DNA from: an uncultured Porphyromonadaceae bacterium
Lineage (GTDB): Bacteria > Bacteroidota > Bacteroidia > Bacteroidales > Muribaculaceae
Direction of reading: 5' to 3'
NCBI GenBank assembly: GCA_905193485.1
Contig: CAJJOX010000032.1
Location: 1-14,946 of the forward strand
DNA length: 14,946 nucleotides
The translations under genes were made by a program, and so were the position numbers. The notes beneath the pieces are model-generated. The model made no database searches, was not told where the DNA came from, and was given only the letters and a program-made list of their open reading frames with translations. Each line of letters starts with the position of its first letter. Position 1 is the stretch's first letter. Of this stretch, positions 8,138 to 14,942 are shown one piece after another.

Positions 8138-9040
8138 TCACTCCACGATCTCGAGGTCGAATTCGAGAGTTTCGCCCGGCATGATGCCGCCCTGGGGCAT
8201 GCCCTGCTGACCATAGGCAAGCTCCTGGGGAATGTAGAGAGTGACGCGGGTTCCGGCGGGGAAAGTGGTGAGGGCTTCGGCAAAGCCGGGCACTACCTGA
8301 TCCGTGTTGAGCTCAACCACATTGTTTTGCGATGAATCAAACACAGTGCCGTCGATATGTTTGCCGGAATAAATGATCTTCACGCCGGATCCACTCTTTG
8401 CGACGGCTCCGTTGCCTTGTTTCACGATCTTATACGCCATGCCGGAAGAAGTGGTTTTGATATCCTTGTCGGCTTTCATCTTGTCGGCGATGAAAGCTTT
8501 GCCGGCGGTCACGTTGTCGTTATACATTTTAGCAAGCTGAGCCTGCATTTTGGCCTGCTGCTCGTAGCCGTAAGTCATCATTTTATCCTGAAGGGTCGTC
8601 ATGACAGGTGCGGCATCTTTGCGAAGCCGGGTGAAAATGGCCGTATCGGCTTTATCTTTTTTGAATTCAGCGGCGAAATTGGCAAGAAACATCTCGTTGT
8701 TGAAATCGACACCGGCAGCTTTATAGTTCTGGAATTCGCCGAGATTTTGCATTGCATAAGCCATGCCATCGCGGAATGAAGCGGAGGTGTCTGACATCAG
8801 CACAAGTTTCATGCCCTGAAGGAACTGCTCTTTATTGAATTCTTTCTGACCGGATTCAATCACGGCACCGAGAGCAGTCACACCTTGTGATTGTCCCATA
8901 TATGTGGCGACGCTGTCACCGAATGTTTTGGGTGACTGCACTTCAGGCATGTCACCACCGTCATTACCGTTGCCGCAGGAAGTGAATGCGGCGGAGATTG
9001 AAAGGGCAGCAAGGCCCATAACTAATGTTTTCTTAATCAT
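8138..9040 (-). CDS. FKBP-type peptidyl-prolyl isomerase, lipoprotein
   Basis: A 300-aa protein with a lipoprotein signal (lipobox TSC, Cys22) and a short Gly/Asn/Asp-rich tether. An N-terminal FKBP-type domain at about 38-150 is followed by a Gln/Lys-rich linker helix at 150-190 and an FKBP domain at about 198-300. Active-site positions are Tyr224, Phe234-Asp235, Val249-Val250 and Tyr276. The Trp59 position is Phe253, and the Phe46 position is Leu244. This should be a working or nearly working cis-trans prolyl isomerase and chaperone, anchored in the outer membrane or inner-membrane face of the periplasm. It resembles FkpA/Mip in architecture. It lies 16 bp after the preceding gene. Confidence 0.92.
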   Translation of the reverse strand: MIKKTLVMGLAALSISAAFTSCGNGNDGGDMPEVQSPKTFGDSVATYMGQSQGVTALGAVIESGQKEFNKEQFLQGMKLVLMSDTSASFRDGMAYAMQNLGEFQNYKAAGVDFNNEMFLANFAAEFKKDKADTAIFTRLRKDAAPVMTTLQDKMMTYGYEQQAKMQAQLAKMYNDNVTAGKAFIADKMKADKDIKTTSSGMAYKIVKQGNGAVAKSGSGVKIIYSGKHIDGTVFDSSQNNVVELNTDQVVPGFAEALTTFPAGTRVTLYIPQELAYGQQGMPQGGIMPGETLEFDLEIVE

Positions 9041-9056
9041 AATGTATAATTGGTTT

Positions 9057-9959
9057 TTATTTGTTATTGTTGATATCGACTACTTCAACTTCGAATATGA
9101 GAGTCTGCCCGGGGCCGATGGAAGGTGGAGCCTGAACTCCGTATGCGAGGTCGGAGGGTATGACGAGAGTGTATTTCGCGCCTTTGTTCATCAGCAGCAG
9201 ACCTTCGGTGAAACCTTTGATAAGCTGCGAAGCGTTGAACACAGCCGGCGAACCGGGTCTGGTGCCGTCGAATTCAGTGCCGTCGACAAAACGTCCGGTA
9301 TAATAGACCGTCACCTTGTCAGATGGCCTGACATCGGGACCCTCGCCTTTTTTGTCGACCTTGTAGACAAGGCCGGAAGCCGTTTTGACATATCCTTTGC
9401 CGGAAGCAAGAATATGGTCAATATAGGCACGTCCGGCATTGAGGTTTGCATTCATTGTGGCCTCGAACTGCTCGCGCTGAGCCTGTCGGGCCTCGGCTTC
9501 ACGCTGCTGGTAGCGGTCGACCATAGGCTTGAGAAGCCTCGACAGGTCTGCTTCAAGCGCCTTTGACTCCTCTTCGGAGAGTGGTTCGCCGGTGTAGTAT
9601 TTCTGAAACGTGTCGAGAAATAGCGGAAGGTTGACGTCCATGCCAGCGGCATTCATCCTTATAAACTCGCTCAGCATCTGAGAGCCGATGTTCAGTCCGT
9701 CACGGAAGCCGGTGCACACAGTGTCGGCAAGTACTGCCTCGCGCAATCCGCGCATGAATTCCGAGCGATAAGCGTCGAGTTTCTCTCCGGAATATTTCTC
9801 ACCGGCACTGCGTCCTAAATAGTTGCCCTGGGTGGCACCTATCACAGTTGCGAGCGAATCGGCGAGCGAAGCCTCCGGCAGAGCGGTTGAGGATGTCGGA
9901 GCGGCGAAAGCCGTAGCGACAGAGCAAGCGGCGAAAGCCGCCATTATCATTTTTTTCAT
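9057..9959 (-). CDS. FKBP-type peptidyl-prolyl isomerase, soluble periplasmic
   Basis: A 300-aa protein. The signal peptide ends in AFAA (about 17-20) with no lipobox cysteine, so cleavage by signal peptidase I and a soluble periplasmic protein are predicted. The N-terminal domain spans about 30-145, and a long Arg/Glu/Gln-rich linker helix about 145-180. The FKBP domain (about 190-296) keeps Tyr220, Phe230-Asp231, Phe241, Ile247 and Tyr273. The Trp59 position is Phe250. It is the best preserved FKBP site among the exported members, together with the two near-duplicates upstream. The gene starts 6 bp after the sirtuin stop, so the two are almost certainly co-transcribed. Confidence 0.93.
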   Translation of the reverse strand: MKKMIMAAFAACSVATAFAAPTSSTALPEASLADSLATVIGATQGNYLGRSAGEKYSGEKLDAYRSEFMRGLREAVLADTVCTGFRDGLNIGSQMLSEFIRMNAAGMDVNLPLFLDTFQKYYTGEPLSEEESKALEADLSRLLKPMVDRYQQREAEARQAQREQFEATMNANLNAGRAYIDHILASGKGYVKTASGLVYKVDKKGEGPDVRPSDKVTVYYTGRFVDGTEFDGTRPGSPAVFNASQLIKGFTEGLLLMNKGAKYTLVIPSDLAYGVQAPPSIGPGQTLIFEVEVVDINNNK

Positions 9960-9965
9960 TTCGAG

Positions 9966-10670
9966 TTAAAGTTTAGGTCGTAAGATTTCAACGAGCCGGC
10001 GCATGCCCTCGGTGGCCTTGACCGGAAGCACCGTGATGCCGTCGGGCACCGGTACGGGACGCGGATCGATATAATAGACAGGCACTCCCCGACGGGCGTA
10101 GTGGATGAGTCCGGCGGCCGGATAGACAGCCATGGAAGTGCCGATTATAACCACAACGTCGGCCTGCTCCATCAACTCGGCGGCAGGCTCGATGTTAGGG
10201 ACAGCTTCCTGAAAGAACACTATGTGAGGGCGCACGGGATCGCCGTAAGGATCACGGGTGTCAAGCGATGTCGTGAGATTGTCCGGCGACATTTCATAGA
10301 CGCGCTCGGGATGCCTCATCGAACGGATTTTCATCAGTTCGCCATGAAGGTGCAGCACATCGGAGCTGCCTGCCCGTTCGTGAAGATTGTCGACGTTCTG
10401 AGTAATCACCGACACGTCATACCATTTTTCAAGTTCGGCGAGAGCACGGTGGGCGTCGTTGGGCTGCGCATGCACCAGCTCCGCACGTCGTGCATTATAA
10501 AATTCGTGAATCAAAGCGGGATTACGACGGAATCCGTCGGCACTCGCCACTTCCATCACGGGATAATTTTCCCACAGGCCACCTGCGTCGCGGTAGGTCT
10601 TGATACCGCTTTCGGCACTTATGCCTGCGCCGGTGAGCACAACAAGCTTTGGACGCTTCACTTCGGTCAT
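9966..10670 (-). CDS. NAD-dependent protein deacylase (sirtuin), cysteine-free
   Basis: A Sir2-family enzyme, 234 aa from the ATG at 10670. It should use NAD+ to remove acyl groups from lysines in the cytoplasm, giving nicotinamide and O-acyl-ADP-ribose. Motifs are GAGISAESGI at 14-23, TQNVDNLH at 90-97, the catalytic histidine in HGEL (His109) and GTSMAVYPAAG at 177-187. Tyr58 and Arg61 (YNAR) form the YxxR pair that marks class III sirtuins such as CobB and SIRT5, which accept succinyl or other acidic acyl groups. There is no cysteine anywhere, so the usual four-cysteine zinc site is absent. A TTG at 10694 in the same frame could add 8 residues, but the ATG gives the standard start. It lies between exported FKBP genes and has no signal peptide. 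Confidence 0.93.
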   Translation of the reverse strand: MTEVKRPKLVVLTGAGISAESGIKTYRDAGGLWENYPVMEVASADGFRRNPALIHEFYNARRAELVHAQPNDAHRALAELEKWYDVSVITQNVDNLHERAGSSDVLHLHGELMKIRSMRHPERVYEMSPDNLTTSLDTRDPYGDPVRPHIVFFQEAVPNIEPAAELMEQADVVVIIGTSMAVYPAAGLIHYARRGVPVYYIDPRPVPVPDGITVLPVKATEGMRRLVEILRPKL

Positions 10671-10698
10671 GTCGGGTAATTTCAGATTATTCAACCTA

Positions 10699-11652
10699 TT
10701 ATTTCTTTATTTCTATATCGATTATTTCTATATCGAACACGAGAGTCGAACCGGGTTTGATCGCACCCATATCCTGCTGTCCGTAGCCAAGATTCTCGGG
10801 GATGTAGATTGTGGCCTTGGTGCCGGCGGGCAGAGTGGTGAGTGCCTCGCCGAATCCGGGAACGACACGGTCGGTGCGGAATGCGACAGGCTGTCCTTTC
10901 GAGGAATCGAATTCGGTGCCGTCGATCAACCGGCCGGTGTAGATCACTTTCACCTCACCGCCTTTTTGGGCGACAGCACCCGTGCCGGCTTTTGTCACTT
11001 TATATGCCAGACCGGAAGGCGTCACCTTGACGTTCGGATCTCCGGCAAGAAGCTTTTTCATAAAAGCCTCTCCGGCTTTCTTGTTTTCCTCAAATTTTTT
11101 ATGAGACGCTTCCTGTGTCCGTTGCATCTCCTTCACCTGATAGTCCTGAAGAATGGTCTGGGCGCGGCTTTGAATGGGTGCAAGAATCGAAGCGGCATTT
11201 TCGAGCGCCTTGTTATCGATGCTGTCGCCCATGAAGGCTTTATTGAATTCGGATAGGAATGCATCACGATTGTAGGCGATGCCGGCTTTCTCATACATAC
11301 GCATCTGCTGCATCAGCTGGAGACCGAAGCCAAGCCCCTGATAGTAGGCATCGGCTTCCTTCGCGGTGTCACCGTCGAGCACAACCTTCAAGCCCTTGAT
11401 GAACTCTTTGCGATTGAAATCCTTGCGATACTCCTCGGGCATGCTCTTGTAATTCTGATTGAGCTGATAGCCTACTTCGATGCCGGAAAAGTGAGCGAGC
11501 GAGTCGCCCATTGTGGAAATCCTGACATTGGCGGGTATTGCATCAGACGCATCATCATCGGCAAAATCGTCAGAAGACTTTTTATCGCATGATGAAAAAA
11601 CAAAAAGAAAAGAGGCTGCGACAGCCGTGCAGCATAAAAAGCTTTTGATCAT
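10699..11652 (-). CDS. FKBP-type peptidyl-prolyl isomerase, lipoprotein with possible surface-export signal
   Basis: A 317-aa lipoprotein with lipobox FSSC (Cys22), followed by an acidic stretch containing SDDF at 27-30 and DDD at 32-34. This resembles the acidic lipoprotein export signals reported in Bacteroidetes, so surface display is possible. The N-terminal domain spans about 47-160, a linker helix about 160-205, and the FKBP domain about 208-315. Tyr238, Phe248-Asp249, Phe258, Val263-Val264 and Tyr290 are kept, and the Trp59 position is Phe267. The region from about residue 57 onward is nearly identical to the next gene upstream, showing a recent duplication. It is preceded by the longest gap in the run (112 bp), which carries a hairpin. 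Confidence 0.92.
   Translation of the reverse strand: MIKSFLCCTAVAASFLFVFSSCDKKSSDDFADDDASDAIPANVRISTMGDSLAHFSGIEVGYQLNQNYKSMPEEYRKDFNRKEFIKGLKVVLDGDTAKEADAYYQGLGFGLQLMQQMRMYEKAGIAYNRDAFLSEFNKAFMGDSIDNKALENAASILAPIQSRAQTILQDYQVKEMQRTQEASHKKFEENKKAGEAFMKKLLAGDPNVKVTPSGLAYKVTKAGTGAVAQKGGEVKVIYTGRLIDGTEFDSSKGQPVAFRTDRVVPGFGEALTTLPAGTKATIYIPENLGYGQQDMGAIKPGSTLVFDIEIIDIEIKK
10734..11515. repeat. Direct repeat, copy 1 (FKBP paralogue duplication)
   Basis: This segment is highly similar to 11881-12652 at the DNA level, offset by about 1147 bp on the FKBP side and 1137 bp at the far end because of small length differences in the linker-coding part. Long exact stretches are shared, for example around 10775-10800 and 11922-11947. 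It marks the tandem duplication that produced the genes starting at 11652 and 12745. Confidence 0.8.
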
Positions 11653-11690
11653 TATATAAACGATTATTTGCTGGTTATCCTTTTAATTAC

Positions 11691-11731
11691 GCTCAGTGCT
11701 GCAACGGTCAGCGCCGCCGCAGCACTTGAGC
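11691..11731. promoter_or_regulatory. Intercistronic hairpin
   Basis: GCTCAGTGCTGC (11691-11702) pairs with GCAGCACTTGAGC (11719-11731), giving a 12-bp stem with one bulged base around a 16-nt GC-rich loop. It lies in the 112-bp gap between two near-duplicate FKBP genes. On the minus strand no T run follows the stem, so it is not a standard intrinsic terminator. On the plus strand TTTTATG follows, but no gene in the window would use it. Roles in RNA processing, partial attenuation or message stability are possible. Confidence 0.55.
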
Positions 11732-11764
11732 TTTTATGTAGGGGATGCTTTATGACTTCAGGGA

Positions 11765-12745
11765 TTATTTTTTCCCGGCGGGAGCCGGTGTGCCATTGGC
11801 AGCTGCCTTGACGGCGGCTTTGACGGCAGCCTTTTCAGCGGCCTTTTCCTCTTGCGGAGTCACTTCTACAATCTCGATGTCGAACACAAGAGTGGAGCCG
11901 GGTTTGATCACACCCATCTCCTGCTGTCCGTAGCCAAGATTCTCGGGAATGTAGATCGTGGCCTTGGTGCCGGCAGGCAAAGTGGTGAGTGCCTCGCCGA
12001 ATCCGGGCACGACGCGGTCGGGTCGGAAAGGAGCAGGCTGTCCTTTCGAAGAATCGAATTCGGTGCCGTCGATCAACCGACCTGTGTAGATCACTTTCAG
12101 CTCATCGCTTTTTTGGGCGACAGCGCCTGTGCCTGTTTTTGTCACTTTATACGCCAGACCGGAAGGCGTCACTTTAATGGAGGGATCGGCGGCAATCTGC
12201 TTCTTCATGAAAGCTTCGCCTGCTTTCTTGTTTTCCTCAAATTTTTTCTTTGTCTCTTCCTGTGCGCGCTGCATCTCCATTATCTGATAGTTATGAAGAA
12301 TCGTCTGTGCGCGGGACTGGAGCGGCATAAGTGTATTGCCTACAGAGTCGAGGAGGACAATATTTACCGAGTCGGCCTTAAAGGCTTTTTTGAACTCGCT
12401 GAAGAAGAGGTCGCGGTTATAGTCAATGCCGGCTTTCTCATACATACGCATCTGCTGCATGAGCTGGAGGCCGAAGCCAAGACCCTGATAATAGGCATCG
12501 GCTTTCTTCGCGGTGTCACCGTCGAGCACAGTCTTCAGACCTTTGAGGAATTCGTCGCGGTCGAAGTCCTTGCGGTATTCTTCGGGCATGTTATTGTAAT
12601 TCTGATTAAGCTGACTGCCCACTTCGATACCGCGGTAGTAGGCCAGGGAGTCGGCGAAATTCTTAGGTTCCGAACCGCTGCCGAGGCAGGAGGTCATGGT
12701 TGTGAATATGGCGGCAACGCCACCTAAGATCAATGTTTTTTTCAT
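11765..12745 (-). CDS. FKBP-type peptidyl-prolyl isomerase, lipoprotein with Ala/Lys-rich tail
   Basis: A 326-aa lipoprotein starting at the ATG at 12745, which gives a clean signal peptide with lipobox MTSC (Cys20). The frame is open a further 96 bp upstream but that would overlap the previous gene and spoil the signal peptide. The N-terminal domain spans about 28-145, a linker helix about 145-190 and the FKBP domain about 192-295. Tyr220, Phe230-Asp231, Phe240, Val245-Val246 and Tyr272 are kept, with Phe249 at the Trp59 position. After the FKBP barrel comes a tail (about 298-326) of Ala, Lys and Glu ending in a Pro/Gly/Lys stretch, which the otherwise near-identical paralogue at 11652 lacks. 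It starts 7 bp after the preceding stop. Confidence 0.92.
   Translation of the reverse strand: MKKTLILGGVAAIFTTMTSCLGSGSEPKNFADSLAYYRGIEVGSQLNQNYNNMPEEYRKDFDRDEFLKGLKTVLDGDTAKKADAYYQGLGFGLQLMQQMRMYEKAGIDYNRDLFFSEFKKAFKADSVNIVLLDSVGNTLMPLQSRAQTILHNYQIMEMQRAQEETKKKFEENKKAGEAFMKKQIAADPSIKVTPSGLAYKVTKTGTGAVAQKSDELKVIYTGRLIDGTEFDSSKGQPAPFRPDRVVPGFGEALTTLPAGTKATIYIPENLGYGQQEMGVIKPGSTLVFDIEIVEVTPQEEKAAEKAAVKAAVKAAANGTPAPAGKK
11881..12652. repeat. Direct repeat, copy 2 (FKBP paralogue duplication)
   Basis: Partner of 10734-11515. Similarity covers most of the N-terminal domain, linker and FKBP-coding parts and fades at the signal peptide and at the C-terminal tail codons, which are unique to each gene. 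Confidence 0.8.
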
Positions 12746-12752
12746 GCTTGGT

Positions 12753-14015
12753 TTATTTTTTACTTGGATTATTGTCGTTGTTATCCGATTCGGGAACAGA
12801 TTCTTCAGCCGGAGCGTGACGTATGTCGAGCACCTCCACATCGAATATCGTCGCCGCGCCTCCGGGAATCAGGCCTTTCACGCCCTCTTCGCCATAGCCT
12901 ATTGCCGCCGGAATGTACAGGCGGTATTTACCGCCTTTTTTCATCAGCTGCAGGCCTTCGGCAAAACCGGGGATAGTTTCGTGGACGAGGAAAGGAGTGC
13001 CATCATCCTCGTTCATCGATTTATTAAACACCTTTCCGTTGATCAGGCTGCCGCTGTAGCGCACAAGCACGGCATCGCGCGGGCCGGGCATATCACCCTC
13101 ACCCTCGGTGATTACCTCAAACAACAAGCCTGAAGGTCTTTTGACGACGCCCTCACGCTTGGCCACCTCTTCGAGAAAGACCGGAGATTGAGCCACTATA
13201 GCCTCTTCCTCGGCAATACGCGCCACAAGAGCGTTGATATAGTTTTCAGCCGAAGCGGGTGAGAACCCCGTGCGGCGTCCTTTGGGCACACGGGTGAGAA
13301 CGTAGGCAAACTTGTCGAAATCGATCTTGAACCCACCGACGCTTTCCAACTGACGCAGACGTTGCGCCATGGCCACGCCATCGGCAAATCCCAAGAAACG
13401 CATATCGGCTTTTTGCGCCATCTTAAGCGCCTGATGCACGCCACGCATATATTCTTCGCTGACTGCGCTGCCGTCCTTGGCGGCTTTGGATGTGAGATAG
13501 CCTGACCAAAGAGTGGCGAGAGCGCGGGTGACGGTGTCGGCCTGCTGCTGAGAAAGCGGAGCCGGGGGATTGGCCTGTGACCGGTGCATTATCAGTGCAT
13601 TCATATATTCATCGGCCGAGTCGCGTGTAAAACCGGTGGCCTTTCCGTCCTGCACGCGGTTGATCTGCCGGGCGAATTTGTCGAAGTCGAGTTTGAAGGC
13701 TCCGAGTTCCTCCACCTGACGGAGGCGGTGGGCCATTACGACACCCTCGGCGAGTCCCTGATAGCGGGCGTCGTCGACGGCAGCCAGACGGATAGCTTCC
13801 TGACAGCCCTCCATATACCGCTCACCACCTTTTTCGCCGGCCTGCTGCATGCGTGTTTTCGACGTCTGCCCCAGAATTGTGGCCATGGCGTGAGGCACGG
13901 AGTCGGCTTCGGCACGCGACAAGTCATATTGTCCGGCAGATGCTGCAAACGCCGAGGCGCCCAGCATCATGACCGGCAGAAACCGTTTTAAACATTTAAT
14001 CATTCGTTTACCCAT
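12753..14015 (-). CDS. FKBP-type protein with duplicated N-terminal domain, periplasmic
   Basis: A 420-aa protein with a signal peptide ending near AFAASA (22-27) and no lipobox, so probably soluble periplasmic. It has two tandem N-terminal-type domains, about 36-145 and 158-267, repeating with a period of 122 residues: MAHRLRQ at 94 and MAQRLRQ at 216, DFDKFA at 110 and 232, TGFT at 127 and TGFS at 249. A short linker leads to one FKBP domain (about 288-398). Tyr320, Phe330, Phe342, Ile348 and Tyr374 are kept, but the Asp37 position is Asn331 and the Trp59 position is Phe351, so activity may be low. An Asp/Asn/Ser/Lys tail ends the protein. An in-frame ATG at 14003 is an alternative start. 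It sits 17 bp after the fklB-like gene. Confidence 0.9.
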   Translation of the reverse strand: MGKRMIKCLKRFLPVMMLGASAFAASAGQYDLSRAEADSVPHAMATILGQTSKTRMQQAGEKGGERYMEGCQEAIRLAAVDDARYQGLAEGVVMAHRLRQVEELGAFKLDFDKFARQINRVQDGKATGFTRDSADEYMNALIMHRSQANPPAPLSQQQADTVTRALATLWSGYLTSKAAKDGSAVSEEYMRGVHQALKMAQKADMRFLGFADGVAMAQRLRQLESVGGFKIDFDKFAYVLTRVPKGRRTGFSPASAENYINALVARIAEEEAIVAQSPVFLEEVAKREGVVKRPSGLLFEVITEGEGDMPGPRDAVLVRYSGSLINGKVFNKSMNEDDGTPFLVHETIPGFAEGLQLMKKGGKYRLYIPAAIGYGEEGVKGLIPGGAATIFDVEVLDIRHAPAEESVPESDNNDNNPSKK

Positions 14016-14032
14016 GAATGAACGGAATATCT

Positions 14033-14659
14033 TTACTTGCTTATTACCTTGATAAGCTCGACATCGAAAATGAGGGTGGCATTCGGGCCGATTACGCCGC
14101 CTGCGCCGTTAGGACCGTAGGCAAGCGCCGAAGGTATGAACAAGCGCCATTTTGCGCCCTCCTTCATCATTTGAAGAGCCTCGACCCAACCGGGTATCAC
14201 CTGTGTGACACCAAAAGTGGCGGGAGCGCCACGCTCAACGGAGCTATCAAAAACCGTACCGTCAATGAGGCGGCCGGTATAGTGAACCGTGACATCGTCA
14301 CCGGACTTCGGCTGTATGCCTGTGCCTTCTTCAATCACCTCATATTGCAGTCCGGATGCGGTGGTGTGCACACCTTCGCGTGCTCCGTTCTCACCAAGGA
14401 ACTTCTCGCCTGCCTCGGCATTGACCTTGCCCATTGCGGCGGCCTGCTCGCGCTGGCGCTGCTCCATCTCACCGAAAAATTTCTGAATTTCGGCTTTGGC
14501 TTCCTCATAGGTCATTTTGGGCTTTTCGCCTGCGAACACAGCCTTCACGCCATCGGCAAAGTCGCTATAGTCAAGCGTTTCGATACCGCTGCTTTTGAAG
14601 TTGTTGCCCATGCTGAGGCCTAAAGCGTAACTTATTCTGTCAAGTTGTTTTGTTTCCAT
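14033..14659 (-). CDS. FKBP-type peptidyl-prolyl isomerase, FklB-like, leaderless
   Basis: A 208-aa FKBP protein without a signal peptide (METKQLDRISYALG), so probably cytoplasmic. A compact N-terminal dimerisation-type domain (about 5-75) and a Gln/Arg-rich linker helix precede the FKBP domain (about 100-206). It carries the complete pocket of active enzymes: Tyr127, Phe137-Asp138, Phe149, Val154-Ile155, Trp158, Tyr181 and Phe198. It should catalyse cis-trans isomerisation of prolyl bonds during protein folding. Size and architecture match FklB/FKBP22. It is the only member here with the canonical tryptophan. It is first in the run, and a candidate promoter lies about 46 bp upstream of its ATG. 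Confidence 0.95.
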   Translation of the reverse strand: METKQLDRISYALGLSMGNNFKSSGIETLDYSDFADGVKAVFAGEKPKMTYEEAKAEIQKFFGEMEQRQREQAAAMGKVNAEAGEKFLGENGAREGVHTTASGLQYEVIEEGTGIQPKSGDDVTVHYTGRLIDGTVFDSSVERGAPATFGVTQVIPGWVEALQMMKEGAKWRLFIPSALAYGPNGAGGVIGPNATLIFDVELIKVISK

Positions 14660-14704
14660 ATCGTATTATGTTTATTGTTAGTCAACACATAACTTTTCAA
14701 GCTG

Positions 14705-14712
14705 CAAAAATA
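14705..14712 (-). promoter_or_regulatory. Candidate -7 box for the FKBP run
   Basis: On the minus strand these bases read TATTTTTG, a match to TAnnTTTG, 46 bp upstream of the first gene in the run. The surrounding DNA is AT-rich. No clear -33 TTTG is visible at the expected distance, so support is partial. Confidence 0.4.
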
Positions 14713-14814
14713 GCCTAAAAATCGTGCACGCCCTCATTTTTTATTGAAATTTTTCTTAGAAACTGTTTAAAATCATTCCAAAAAAGAACAATTAATAAGC
14801 TTCCGCACATTTTA

Positions 14815-14942
14815 GAAGCCTTTGCCGGATTATTCTGGCCGTTCCGGAGTGACAAGGCATCCGTAGAAGACGTTCAGTTAAATAACAATCATGACAAATC
14901 AAAGTTGCACAAGACATCACAAAATAATCCGGCGGAGCCTTC
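14815..14942. repeat. Imperfect inverted repeat in upstream intergenic DNA
   Basis: The 23-bp arms at 14815-14837 and 14920-14942 are inverted copies with 19 of 23 positions matching, including an uninterrupted GCCGGATTATT core. The spacer is 82 bp. I see no coding frame between them. The arrangement could be a two-site operator, a small non-autonomous element or chance; the window ends 4 bases after the right arm. Confidence 0.4.

Noticed and set aside
10671..10694. TTG start for the sirtuin
   Set aside because: It adds 8 residues without family support; the ATG at 10670 sits at the normal distance before GAGIS.
11852..12727. Long plus-strand open frame (291 codons) opposite an FKBP gene
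   Set aside because: It is antisense to a clearly recognised FKBP lipoprotein, and a similar frame appears opposite the duplicate. It is a by-product of codon use, with no recognisable domain.
12746..12841. Upstream extension of the 326-aa FKBP gene
   Set aside because: The extra 32 residues would overlap the preceding gene and bury a perfect lipoprotein signal peptide.
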